Part shown: positions 48,477-60,360 of the stretch, piece by piece
Layout of the letters: each line of letters opens with the position of its first letter
Numbering within the stretch: the stretch's first letter is position 1
NCBI GenBank assembly: GCA_003833135.1
Contig: QZLH01000328.1
Coordinates: 3,201-67,200, forward strand
Origin: Oehlia diaphana
Taxonomy: Eukaryota; Glomeromycota; Glomeromycetes; Glomerales; Glomeraceae
Direction of reading: 5' to 3'
Length of the DNA: 64,000 bases
Program-made: the position numbers and the translations under genes
The notes under the pieces: model-generated
What the model was told of the DNA's origin: nothing
The model's input: only the letters and a program-made list of their open reading frames with translations
The model's database searches: none

Positions 48477-48504
48477 ATCTTCGCTAGTTTTTGTGCACGC
48501 CAGA

Positions 48505-48885
48505 TCCAGGGTTACACCGGGTAAGGTCCGTAAGGAGCAGCAGAAGCAGAAAGTACCGGACCGGAGGTTATGTCTATAGATTCCAGTGACAAGAAGGATT
48601 TGGTTTGAGTAAACCAGGTAACAAAAAAGTTAGTAGAGAAGAATTTATTGATTATACTAACACGAACGAAACTTGTATCATACCAATCGGATTCTGACGG
48701 ACATATAATAACATACGGAAGAAGATGAAGATAATAAGAAAGTTAAAGGTATAAGGGATAGAGTAGTTTTACGTTTGCACATTTAGTCCTTAGTTATAGA
48801 TTCAATAGAAATAGGTATAGATAGTACTTGTAAATATTTTAAAGTTATAAAGATAATTTTCTCGTAAGATTATTATTTTTAGGCT
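48505..48885 (+). repeat. Direct repeat, copy 2 (matches 34567-34858)
   Basis: Same module as at 34.6 kb, from AGATCCAGGGTTACACCGG to AAGATTATTATTTTTAG. Here it abuts the right arm of the inverted repeat exactly, with no spacer. In the 34.6-kb locus it is 1.8 kb from the left arm. Confidence 0.8.
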
Positions 48886-50919
48886 TCTTCGATTTATTTT
48901 CTCCGACACCCATTGAATCGTATTGGGTTTTTTCGACAACCGTTCCGAAGATGCAACGATTTCCTTCTTCTTTGACGCTTCGGACGAGAATGCAGAGACA
49001 AATTAAAGTTTTTCGTATGAAAATTGAGTTTCTAATGCATATTATATATCATGCTTCCCGAAGTACCCAACTAACAAATTCTAGCCTTCAGCGTTCTTGA
49101 TAAGTCTATAACTTTTAGCGTGAAATGAATTCAATAAAATTTCGAGAGTTTTTCCCGACTCCAAAGGTTGGGGAACACCTACTTTGGAATGATCAACATC
49201 ACATGATCGCCCACGCGTCCACGCTCAAATATTAGGCGTTGAAACAGTATACGACCTAGTTCGGTTGGCTTTACCAGGCTTTACTGTTTTATCACATAAA
49301 CACACCCTTCCAAATACTAAGTTCACTTCCACAGTGCAACCAAGGCAAGTGCCTATAAGGTATTATTTAAGAGTCATTGTATCAGATTAAAACGCGTCTT
49401 TGAATAAACGCAAATTATAAATTTTTTAGGTGACCAATAATGTGTATTTAAATTTACTTTTGTCCTGCCTGCGAAATATTAATACAACTAATTCAAGTGA
49501 AACTAATTTGGATAATTCAAATGAAAATTTTGATACATCAAATGGAAATAGCATAGACTTAACTGAACTTGATGAGCCAAGTGAAAACTCTCAATTTGAT
49601 AATTAAACCTTCTACCGGTTTAGCATCATAATCTAAATAGCTAGAAATAGAGTATCAGATGATATTCTTGCTGATGTTCACCATTATGTTGGAAAACTAA
49701 CTGGTGAAAAGGGATCATACCTTCAGATTATTTGGTTTCATTTAAACCAGAAGAATCTACAGAGTTGGAGCACAATTAGTTGGTTTACAAGATTATAGAA
49801 ATTTCTCTCTGGTTACAAGAAATTGTTAGATTTTAGTATCTTTGAAGAAGGAAAAAAAACAAAAGCGAAAGGTAAAGTTATTTATTGTGTAAAATAAATT
49901 CTGAATTATTATGCTTATACTTATTTTTCTAGGGAATGTCTGATTCTGAAGAATAAGAAAACGATAACCCCAAATTACACAAAAGAAAATTTTGATTCTA
50001 AAATTGAATAATTTTCTACAATTTTGCAAGAAGAAGGATGCATAATTTGTGAATTAAGGGACAATACGAATGCAGCCATCATAATGCATCGTGGTTTGTT
50101 TATGATGGAAGATATTAAAAACAATGTTGGGCGAAAGAAATTGTAATTTTTCTATTAATTATATTATTTTATTGTCAACAAAGTAATTTATTAAACTATT
50201 TTATTTTATTTTTAGATTATAAGTACTTCAGATAATACCCAACCACCAGATTTACCTTTTTCACGATTTAACGGTACTTAAAGTAATTCTACCAAATGGT
50301 CCACATCTATAATGTCGAACTCTAGTCCTAATGCAACACCAATATTTTTTGCTATTACACCTCAAATGGTTTCTTTTGTACAGAATTTCAATGTAGGTAA
50401 CTCTTCGTTATCTTCACCAAAGCAAGCAATTCCATCTCTTGATCAATTTTCACTAATCAGATAATATGAGAATTTGTGCATATTTGCATATCTGAAGACG
50501 AACAGCAAAATCGATCAATTGGGGTAAAAAGAAATTGGGTGGCGCAAAGCATTTAGAACTCCTAGTGTTTATAGCAATATTATGTACTAGCAACGTATTA
50601 GTATTATATATGCAAAATAATCTGTAAATCTATAATTGGTAATGTGAATGATTTTGTGAAATGATTAGAAATTTTATTAGATCGCGTAAATTATACAAAT
50701 TTTTAAAGTAAACAATTTATTTTTTAAATTTCTCTATCTAAATCTAACATGATTATATTACATATAAATTGAATTCTTGACAAAATTCGCAGTCAATTGT
50801 GAAATAAGTTGAGAACATACTACTAAAAGAGGATGTTTGGGATCATTACTGAATGATCGAAATCTCTGTCTTTGTAAAAAAATGGCCTCAATATATTCTA
50901 TAAGATCCTGATCATGATG
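48886..50919. repeat. Right arm of the 2-kb inverted repeat
   Basis: Reverse complement of 30664-32723, from the CTTCTTCGATTTATTTTCTC end to the CCTGATCATGAT end. It carries the same gene remnants in opposite orientation. On the minus strand near 50919-50770 it gives the best version of a short coding block (IEYIEAIFLQRQRFRSFSND, then PKHPLLVVCSQLISQLTANF). Confidence 0.88.
49440..50560 (+). pseudogene. Multicopy gene with Cys/His motif and SAM-like end, right-arm copy
   Basis: Plus-strand counterpart of the left-arm gene. An Asn/Ser-rich segment (NTTNSSETNLDNSNENFD, 49480-49540) is followed by SIDLTELDEPSENSQFDN. A GKLTGEKGSYL block lies near 49700. EENFDSKIEEFSTILQ-like sequence leads to EEGCIICEL near 50030. 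Then come MSNSSPNATPIFFAITPQ (50310-50365) and SLDQFSLIR near 50440. The SAM-like end near 50500-50560 is frameshifted. Stops and frame changes are spread along the gene. Both copies are dead but broken at different places, so the duplication came before the decay. Confidence 0.4.
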
Positions 50920-51067
50920 ACTTTATTGTAATTTATGACCAAGGTCGTTTGTGTGTTGTGTTTATAGTATCATGTCATTTGAGTATTGAATGATATGCGA
51001 TGTGCAATGATGTAATGTACTATCGTAAGCCAGGTCTGTGTGACGAAAAATACTATATAAACCGAAA

Positions 51068-52627
51068 ATGACTATCACTTTAATCTGTCTTGTTAAGGGT
51101 AATTTTTTACAGCCGCGAGAGCTTTCTGTGTTAAAATAAGTAGAGGCGAACTTATTAGCGAGCTCAAGTATGCTATAAAGGCTAAAAAACAAAATGGATT
51201 TGCTAGTGTAGACGCAGACAAGCTAAAGCTGTGGAAAGTACAAATCCCTGACGAAACGTAGCGATCTCTTGAGAAATCTCACACTCAATGACGGTGAAGA
51301 ACTACTTGCAACAAAAAAGATTTCGGAGTACTTCCCTGACTTGCCTGCTGAAGAGTGTATACATGTCATCGTAAAATCGCCAAAATCGCCACGTAAGTGT
51401 GGTACAATATGAAATTTTTCGTCATTTACCCTCGAAATATTAACACGTATTCGTTTCTAGTTCTCAGCTTGGAAGAAGCTTTATCGTGTATTCCACCACC
51501 TGCCAGATATCCTTATGACACTAGAACCTCAATTAGCTCAAACAGAGTGGCTGACGCTTGGCCTTCAAGAATAACACGTTGGGAGGAATTTTTAATAGAA
51601 GTAAATCAGTACAATTTCGTTGAACATGAGGAATTTGAGAGGCCACAATTTTTTAAAGGTGTAGAAGTGGTCGTTGATTCTAATGTCGACACTGCTATGG
51701 AGGTCAATATATTGGTGTATTGAACGCAGTTATGAAAAAATACAAGTTTGCGAAGCATTCGAACTTCCCAAATGACCCTAATATTGATCCCTTTAAACCA
51801 GACTTCACTTGCCGTCTTAAGATTGATATTACTTTAATGAAGCTAATCTTGGCAATCGAAATCAAGAGAAAAATCTGTAGAGGGTTTTGAGAGTTTCAGT
51901 AAAGAAGACCTGGAAAGTCAGAGTTTTAGTGGATCTTTACTTGATGTAATTGAGCAAGTGTACAATTACATGTCGACATTACAACTTCAATACGGGATAC
52001 TTTCAACCTATGATTATCACTGGTTCTTTTACAGATCTCCAGAAGTATGGGCAGTTCTCATTATGGCTCAAATGTGTCATCCATATTTTCTGGCAATCAG
52101 GAAACATGGCAACAAGATAATGATGAAACTACGGAACAGGATTTTGACTTTTCAGAATTAAGAATTTTTTAGGACATGGGCAAACCGGAGGGAACTACCG
52201 ATATGAATTCTATGGACAAACAATAGCTTTGAAGGCTTTAGATCTTTATAAGAATAGCCGATTTTTTTATCAAATGCAAAAAGAAACCGAAATATACAAA
52301 CGTCTAAGGAAAGTATATCCTAAAATTAGTGTGTGTTATGGATATTATGGGGGCGGGATGGGCTATGTTATGGGTACAACGATAGTTGGCACTATGTTGA
52401 GTTTACATAAGATAAAGCAACAGCAAAAAATATAAGGCTCTCGAGGCATTAAAAATAATTCATAGTCATAACATTCTCCACATGATATCCGAGAAGAAAA
52501 TATCTTAGTTAACGGAAAAGGTGATATATATATTATTGATTATGGGATGTCAGTTGTAACTGATAAAAAGAAGCTGTTTCGTCAAGAAGAATCTGAATTA
52601 TCCCGTTTATTAAATCGCTATATGTAG
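51068..52627 (+). pseudogene. Crinkler (CRN)-type protein: Ubl header, nuclease-like and kinase-like parts, degenerate
   Basis: The ATG at 51068 opens MTITLICLVKGN, the typical CRN ubiquitin-like header. After a frame change in the T run 51103-51108 it continues with ISRGELISELKYAIKAKK and DADKLKLWKVQIPDE, and after another at about 51259 with LTLNDGEELLATKKISEYFP and ECIHVIVKSP. An intron at 51393-51460 leads to the middle domain. There PDF near 51810 and AIEIKRK near 51860 fit a PD-(D/E)xK nuclease fold. The C-terminal part resembles a small kinase (ALEALKIIHSHNILH, ENILVNGKGDIYIIDYGMS). At least five frame changes interrupt it. CRN proteins are nuclear-acting effectors or conflict proteins; the role of this copy is unknown. 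The nuclease and kinase readings are motif-level inferences. Confidence 0.78.
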
Positions 52628-52860
52628 TTAATATTTGCTATGTAAAATTCACAAATCATTAGCTAGTTTTGTTAACATCCTATATTACACGATTATATAC
52701 AGTATATAATTAATAAGTAACTATTTGCTATATTATGCAAAAGCAAATAAATGTAATCATTTAATAATGCGCAGTTAATTTATAACGAGTTCTGGATTCG
52801 AGCGACGCACTAAGCGAATAAGCGAATAAATGTTTATAGTAACTGACCACCTTATATAGT

Positions 52861-53919
52861 ATACCGTAAAAATTCTAAATTCCTAGATTACTGTACGAAG
52901 TAGAGGAGAGTGCGATAAAAATAGTCACGTGATTTACGGGACGGATCTTCCATGCTGGTCATTCGGCAATAAGTTTTCGGATTCTGGATCCGAACTGAAT
53001 GGATAAATCGTGATGGGTTACAAATTGGATTATGAAAAATGGGGACACCATCTCCAATGAAATAACAAAATGTGTAAGTCCGCTATATTACGTCAGTTGC
53101 CAGTCAACATTGGTAAATATCAAACTACTTTGGCTCATTCTACTCGTACTTTTCATGGGTATTACCTTCTATACACTCGTGTAAAATGCAGAATATATTA
53201 TATTATATAGTATAATTTCTTTATAAGAAAAATTCAAAGTTTCTTAGAATAGATTGTAATGCGTTCCTAACCTAACTCACCATAAACCCATCAAACAACG
53301 GTAAGATACATAGAAAATTTCTCAGAATAAGTTGTTAAAATCGACCGTAGAAGAATTTAATGCGTTCTAAACCTAACCCTAAATTCCACCATCAAAACAT
53401 AACTCCGTAGCAGACAATAGATGGATTCATTTTATACAAATGCGTAAAATAAAAAGTTCTATATATTGTTTATAAATTATAATTTTTAAATTAATTATGA
53501 AATTTTAACAATTTTTTAATTCTCCAAGTTAATCTACAAGATGATACATTTATATCATTAAAAATATACAAGTAAATTTCTTATAAAAGCAATAAAATTG
53601 AAAAGAGCTAGATAAAGATTGTATAAATTGCAAGGTAAAGAAAGATCTTCAAAAAATCAAAATTTGTAAATCCTATCCCTTGTTAAAAATCCATCAAGGT
53701 AATAATATCTATAGAAGGAGATATCTATAAATAAAATTTTTAAATAATATTAAAAAAATAAAATTTTCTAATTAACAAATTTATATTATATAATTTTATA
53801 TAGACTTACTTTATAACGCGAAGATAAATCAATATTAAAATTACAACGATAATTTGGAACAAATTTCATTTGTTTCCTTATTTCATCATTTAAAAATCCA
53901 TAATATGGTTCCCTATAAT
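52861..53919. repeat. 1-kb direct repeat, right copy
   Basis: Partner of 47471-48476, same orientation. Together they bracket about 4.4 kb (48477-52860). This copy contains extra sequence near 52940-53010 and the complete 3' part of the 100-residue gene, so it is the likely source. No TG...CA ends or matching short target duplications were found, which argues against LTRs. Confidence 0.88.
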
Positions 53920-54151
53920 GATTTGATTTTAATTTTTTATTTACATGATGATGATTGAATAATTTTTTTTCTCTAAGAATATCATTATCTTCATTTATTT
54001 CATCATATTTTCTCTTCTTATATGTTGACTATTTTTATAATTTACTTTTTATTAGATAAAAATTTTTTAAACGGAACATTTTATATCTTCATCTGATTAC
54101 TTCGCTTACTTGCTGTATTTTTGTATCACTTTTATCAATGATCGTTTCCAT
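53683..54151 (-). CDS. Small lysine-rich protein, three exons, 100 residues
   Basis: Minus-strand exons at 54151-54110 (METIIDKSDTKIQQ), 54028-53810 (STYKKRKYDEINEDNDILRE ... PNYRCNFNIDLSSRYK) and 53724-53683 (ISPSIDIITLMDF, then TAA). All junctions are in phase 0. The introns have GTAAGC/ATAG and GTAAGT/ATAG ends. No frame defects are seen. KKRK near residue 18 could be a nuclear signal, and a His-rich patch (NHHH) lies at about residues 39-42. I recognise no family. A truncated duplicate of its 3' half at 48.2-48.5 kb keeps the same exon boundary. The gene is too short for simple ORF finding because its exons are small. Confidence 0.55.
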
Positions 54152-54244
54152 TAACGTGATATTTTTGTATGAAGGAATGCAACATTCACGTTCGGGTTAA
54201 AATGCAAACGAGTAGACGATTTTGAACAATTTTGCCAATAATTT

Positions 54245-54625
54245 TGAGTAATTATCATAATTGAAGGTATTTTAAACTTTTGATCCAATCAATATTTGTC
54301 GTAATTTTTAATGAATAATATAAGTATAAAAAAAGTATCGCACATAACTTGTCGTATGAATAATACGAGTATAAAAAAAGTATCGCATAATAACTTTAAA
54401 TATTTATCGTATGAATAATACGATTATATAAAAGTATCGCATATAACTTTTGATCCAATAAAATTTTGTCGTAGTTTTAATGAGTAATATGAGTATAAAA
54501 AAAAATATCGCATGTAACTTTAAATATTTGTCGCATGAATAATACAAATATCGCATATGAACTTTTGATCCAATGATATCTGTTGTAGTTTTTAATGAGT
54601 AATATGAATAATATGAATATAAGAA
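54245..54625 (+). repeat. Degenerate tandem repeat around GAATAATACGAGTATAAAAA
   Basis: Irregular copies of GTATGAATAATACGAGTATA followed by AAAAAGTATCGCATATAACTTT, alternating with TTTTGATCCAAT...GTCGTAGTTTTAATGAG. This gives about five units of 60-70 bp or half-units. The core includes GTATCGCA, repeated about five times. Confidence 0.75.
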
Positions 54626-56590
54626 AAAAAAATAATTTCATATTTATATATGTAATACAAATTTATAAAAAATGATTTTTTATTAATAAAGAAATTTAAA
54701 GAAATAGTTATCAAAATTTATTAATAAATTTCTTTTATGCACAATACATCATTTTATACATTTATACATTTTATACATAATTTATCGTAAATTCAAACGT
54801 TAAACAACTAAGAAGGTAGTATAAAATTTTGATAATTCAATAATCATTTTAAGAAAACTTTATATAGTATGTATATAATAGTTTCTGACTCCCGTAAAAA
54901 ATAATACATTCTAGCTTCGACTTCCCGTGAAACCGGCCTTCCGTGAAACCGACTTTCCGTAAAAATAATACATTCTAACTATTTCATTCTAACTATTTCC
55001 GAAAAAAATAATATATTTTTAATTATAGGGTACCATCGGTTATGGCACAACTGCGATGCGAGATTAATAACGGCTTATGCCGTATGTCGTAATGCAATGT
55101 CGTCATTTTTTTAAGGTTTACAGCATTTTAAAATAATTTCGACATATGATACTGTAACGTCGATGGCATTTATTGTTGCCGTAATTCAAAAAATTTAGAC
55201 AGTACCTATTAAATTTAATCGGAGTTTCCATTTATTAAGTCATGTAAACTAGAGACTTGATTGGAGTCCGGATTGAAACTCTGACAATAAAATTTTATAG
55301 GCCTGGACCCGGATTTTATATGTTCCGGGTCGACGCAAGGTAACTCATGCAAATCTTTAAAGTAAATCAATTCGATACATATTAACATTTAATTCAAAAG
55401 CATATTGATATCACCTCAATTAAAACTAGCTTACAACCTCATCACCTATTAGGCTATTACAGTAATTATATCTTAAGGAAAGAAAGTAATAAGTAAGAGC
55501 AATTTTTTGTTTAAACAAAAGATCAAGCTACCTTAATTTCGGTAAGAATCACGTGAGAAATGATAATTTTAGCCCGGAATTAGCAAAAATTATAAAATGA
55601 TATCATCAAATAGATATTCACTTTCTTCTTTAATTGATGATAAATTGATTTCCTATTTCCAATGTTAGAATTGGTCTTTGATATCTACCTGTTACCATAA
55701 AAAAATTCGTAAAAAAAAAAGAGAAGCAATTATCTAATGATTAACTAATTAAATTTCAATATATATTTATAATTAATATTCTTTCTTTTTAGGTTTAAAT
55801 GATATCATTTCATTAAATTACTTTGTGTGAAAATTGATCATCAAAAAAAATATAATATTTTAAACAAATATTTCAATATTTTTTTAAAATGATTTTCATT
55901 ATTAAATCATTATATATTATATCTATTTTATGCATAAAATAAAAAAGAATTTTAAGAGGTTCCTTATTTAAAATTACACAACATAAAAGAAATTTTCCAA
56001 TAATATGATTTTTTTAAAAAAAAAAATTGAAGATTTCCAATTCGCATATATATATTATTATATATCGATCAAACCTAAAAATAAAAATAATAATAATTTT
56101 TAAATTATTTATTATTAAATTTATTTATTTAACAATTGAAAAAATTATTATTATATTATTACAATTGTTTGAAAAAAAATTAAAAAATATGTATATCATA
56201 ACTTTATAAGGAAAAAGAATAAAAATTCACCTTTATTAGGAAAAAAAAACTTTATTAGGACAAAAACTTTATTAATTTCCATTATTACTAAAAATTAAAA
56301 AGAGTTTATTTGTGCATTATTTGAAGGGATTTTCAAAGGTTTGATTTACTTTATTTTATGATTTACTTTTAGAAAAAAAAAAAAAACTTTTGATCGACCC
56401 TTAAAAAAAAAAATTTTGGCAGATGATTGATAACTTTCCACATGTATGATGAATACAATTTTAAAGTACAGTACATCATCATTAATGATCACAGAATGGA
56501 AACGCATAAATTAACTACCGAACTAAACTTTGCTTAGTTTAGAAAGTTATTTATGAATTCATATTTCACAGCCATAATGAAGTCACGAAT
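54626..56590. other. Intergenic region
   Basis: No gene seen. Near 54918-54965 CTTCCGTGAAACCG-like units are tandemly repeated three times, and near 54970-55000 CATTCTAACTATTTC is repeated twice. One TCACGTGA palindrome lies near 55550. Confidence 0.45.
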
Positions 56591-58050
56591 TATATACAAG
56601 CCATAAATGTTAAGAGCTTATCATTTTTCATAAAAGCCACATTAAAATTGATGATTTGATGGCTTGTTATTTTGCTACGCAAAGAATGAAGCCTCGACTG
56701 AATAGGTATGAATTCCAATATTTATATAAAAAAAAAAAATTATACAAAAAAACTTGTTTAATTTACAAAAGAACGATATAAAACAAATTCCTTATTTATT
56801 TATAATTCGATCATTTTTTATTTTAAAAACAATTTAGATCATCTTAAAATAATTCTAACAAAGGAAATTAATATATCAATAAAATAGTAATCTTTCGCGT
56901 TTTTCGTGTCAAAAAAAAACGCTTTTTTTTAAAAAAAAATGGCTTGGAAACTACGGAAAATTACTGGCTTGGATAAATCATTTTTGAACAAGTTTCTTAA
57001 TAAAAAATGGCTCGGCGGGATAACTATTAAATAAACAATAAGCCGTTGAAAAAAGGTGATATTGAAAAAAAAACGTTTGAATCTTTTAATGTGCCTCGTT
57101 TAATCCATTTGCGTGGCGCAGTAAATTATTATCCGTTTGAAAGAGTGGCTCTATAAAAAAAAACGTGTCGATTAAAAAAGTTTTATTATTACACTATTAC
57201 TAGTATGGTAAAAGATCATACTTGAATGAATTCAAGGCTTAATTTTATTAAATCTTGTTAACGAATTCATAATTATGGGCAAGATTATAATACATATTAC
57301 TAAGCCTTACTATCATATTCTCACGAGCCAAACCTTAAGCCACGAGCCATCTAAGCCTTTTTATTGATGTGAAATATGTGAAATAAAAAAATACATATTA
57401 AATATAATATAATATAATATAATATAATATAATATAATATAATATACTTAAATACTTTAATTTGTGTAAGTAATAATAAACAAGATATAATATGATCGAG
57501 ATTTAATCGAAGAATTCGGAGCAATCATTTCAAACCAATAATAAAACAAACCGATTAATTAACAAAAGTTTTACGTATTATAAGTAAGCAATCGTGGCTT
57601 GGAAAAAATGAATAAAATTAAATTACTGAGTGGCTTAATAAATGATCGAGATCATAAATAACGCAAAAAAATGTATAAAAATGTCTAAGCAGAAAAAAAA
57701 ATTTATTCATGGTAAAATTAAATTTAACCAGAAATTAAATTCCAGAACTATCAAGTAAATGAAATTTTTTATTGGCTAAAAAAATATGGCTTGTATATAT
57801 TCGTTAGTGGCTTATTATTTATTTAATTCAAATTTATTCATGGCTTATACCAAGCCAACAAATAAGATAAATTTGGAAATTGTTTTGAATGATATGATCG
57901 AGATCAATCGAAAAAAGTGTGGATGAATAATAAAAAAGGTGAGTTAAAAAAAAAACGAGTTAAAATAACTTAAATGGAATTTGGCTTAGGAAAAGAAACA
58001 ACTCAGACACGTGTGGCTTCCATTTGGGTTATAATGGGGCGGCTTTTTTT
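56590..58050. other. Non-coding region dense in TGGCTT / AAGCCA
   Basis: About 20 copies of GGCTT (both strands counted) by eye in 1.46 kb of DNA with roughly 25% G+C; about one is expected by chance. Most are preceded by T, giving TGGCTT. Three copies of ATGATCGAGAT also occur, near 57491, 57642 and 57893. No frame or fixed period was found. The function is unknown. Confidence 0.6.
57400..57446 (+). repeat. (AATAT)n microsatellite
   Basis: About nine uninterrupted copies of the pentanucleotide AATAT. Confidence 0.95.
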
Positions 58051-59243
58051 AATAAAATGTGATATCTTTCTAGTTAAGTCACATCCATGAATCATTTGAC
58101 ATCATTACCGTAATTCGTTAACCTATATAATAATAATTAACTTTATTAAGAATTGTATAATATGTATAACGGATTAGAAGGGCCTAAATTCTAAAATGTA
58201 GATCAATTCGGGGGAAAGCAGGTTTCAAACTAAATTAGTATTAAATCACGGGTAAATCTTATCGATCATCATCAAATTAAATCTAATAACGGAGAAGTTT
58301 AAATGGTTTCGGGATTAATTTCTTGTAAACCAAAGTAGTTTAGAAACTTTTAAATTTATTTTTTGATTCTTTGATTGAAATTATTGAAATTGACTTTTTT
58401 GAGAGCACAAAAGAATTCAAATTTAAACTAATCTAATGATAAAGAATAAAAGAATTGATCCCCACATTATAAACAATGTAGAAATGCAGACCAAAATCCA
58501 GGTTGATGGGAACTTTAACATAATAGGAAATTAGCTAACAAAAATCGTTTCATAATTTCGAATTTATTCTCGCTTTGGTTAAAGAATTATAACGATAAAA
58601 AAAATTAATCTGAAGATCTTTTTTTTAATATGATCATATAAAGTTAGTTATTATGTATGCGGCTTTCAGGCTACATTGCGTGAGAAGAAAAAAAAAAAAA
58701 ATTTAGTGAAAAAAAAAAAGCCTCAATTTTTTTTTAAAAAAAAAAAAAGTCTCAGAATTTTTCATTTAATTACTTATTTTTGATTCGTTCCGTCCTATAG
58801 ATTTTTTTTATTTATTTTATTTTTATTTTTTTTCTCCTTCCCCTTAATTTTATAATAATATGTGTTTGCCTTAAAGGTAAATATATTGTTTCTAACTTTG
58901 TTTTTCATTGTTACATTAATTAACCAATCATGATAAATGCGGTATAATGCATAATTATATGTGGAGTTTATCGATAATAATAATAATTAAATATCGATTG
59001 GGATAACAAGAAAAATTCAACCAATTTGACGAAATTAAATAACAAATACAATCCATTATTGGTAACAAAAAAAGATACAAAAAGATATAAAAAAAAATTA
59101 GAAAATCATAAAAAATAAAAAAAAAAATTAGAAAAAATTATAAAAATTCTAAAAATTATAAATAATATAAAAACGTAACCATGACAATACTAATTGAATT
59201 GCACGTGAATGATATGCAATCATTTAAAGGGTTTTGGGCTGCG
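58051..59243. other. Intergenic region
   Basis: No gene recognised. Long A runs lie near 58686-58745 and repeated AAAAATTAGAAAA-like tracts near 59085-59165. Confidence 0.45.
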
Positions 59244-59316
59244 ACATTACAGACATTATAGTACAGACATTATAGTACAGACATTAGTACAGACATTTAG
59301 TACAGCAGACATTACA
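59244..59316 (+). repeat. Tandem repeat ACATTATAGTACAG
   Basis: Four to five copies of ACATTA(TA)GTACAG, the 14-bp form decaying to 12-13 bp. A (TA)n tract follows at about 59336-59370. Confidence 0.9.
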
Positions 59317-60283
59317 AGATAATACATATATATTACAATATATATATATATATAATATATTATATATTAACCTAGTTTAAGATAACTTATGATTTACTCA
59401 TGATTTACGATTCTATTAATGAGGCAAAGTATCAAAGTAGGCTTTTTTTTATACAGTGATGCGCTTTCATTATACATATTTACTTTTTTAGGTTTCCTTG
59501 TTTATATAAATGTAATGCCATTTGATCTTCTAAGTAATTTTAGTAACAATTATATAACAGTTGCATATATAGTGAACAAAGGGCCTTTTGTTTTAAAATT
59601 CCTCGGTATTTTTTTTTTTATTATAAACATAAATAAATGTAAATATTTTCTTTACTCCAAATTTTTCTTACAAATAGTTTACTAAACTAAACATCTGATA
59701 CCTCCCGATTATTCTTCTTAACCGGAATTTTTTTCCTTCTTTTTCACTTCCGCCGAATTTTTGGAATTTATAATTCACTTTTTTTATACACATACATGCC
59801 ATAAATATCGAATAATATCACTTTACTTGTAAATATTAAGTAAAAACCTGCAAAGAAAAAAAAAAAAGTATAATTTTTTATATGCAAAGAGAAAAAAAAA
59901 ATTTTTTTTTTTCATTAAACTAGTTTTTTTTTTTTATACAGTTGTTCGTATAATATAGCCACAATATGACTATAAATGGTAAAGAATATTTGATCATCTC
60001 TCCGTTCTTGGTAAAGCCCTGATTTTTTTTTTTTTTGAAAGTTGAGCCTTAAAACAAAAAAAAAAGCATAAATACGTATAAATATAAAATAATATATATA
60101 TATCATATATATTATATATATATATACACACATATATACTTTAATAAAAAAAATTTTTTTTTTCTAACTGCTAATATATTTTGTGAAAAAAAAAAAAATT
60201 GGCCTTTTTTTTTTTTTTAAAAAATTTTTTTTTAACAGTTTTTTTTTTTTTTAAAAAAAAAAAAAAAATTTTTTTTTTTTTTG

Positions 60284-60360
60284 TTATATATATATATATA
60301 TAAAATTTCCTTTGTTTTTTTTTAATTAAAAAATTTATTTTTTTTTTCTTATCCTCTTTG
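60284..60360 (+). repeat. 77-bp sequence bordering the gap, left copy
   Basis: It runs from TTATATATATATATATAT to TTATCCTCTTTG and appears identical, base for base, to 61015-61091 on the other side of the N run. Confidence 0.95.

Noticed and set aside
50962..51192. Minus frame of 76 codons
   Set aside because: Antisense to the Crinkler header.
47471..53919. LTR retrotransposon, with the 1-kb direct repeats as LTRs
   Set aside because: No TG...CA ends, primer-binding site, gag/pol domains or target duplication. One repeat contains part of a cellular-looking gene.
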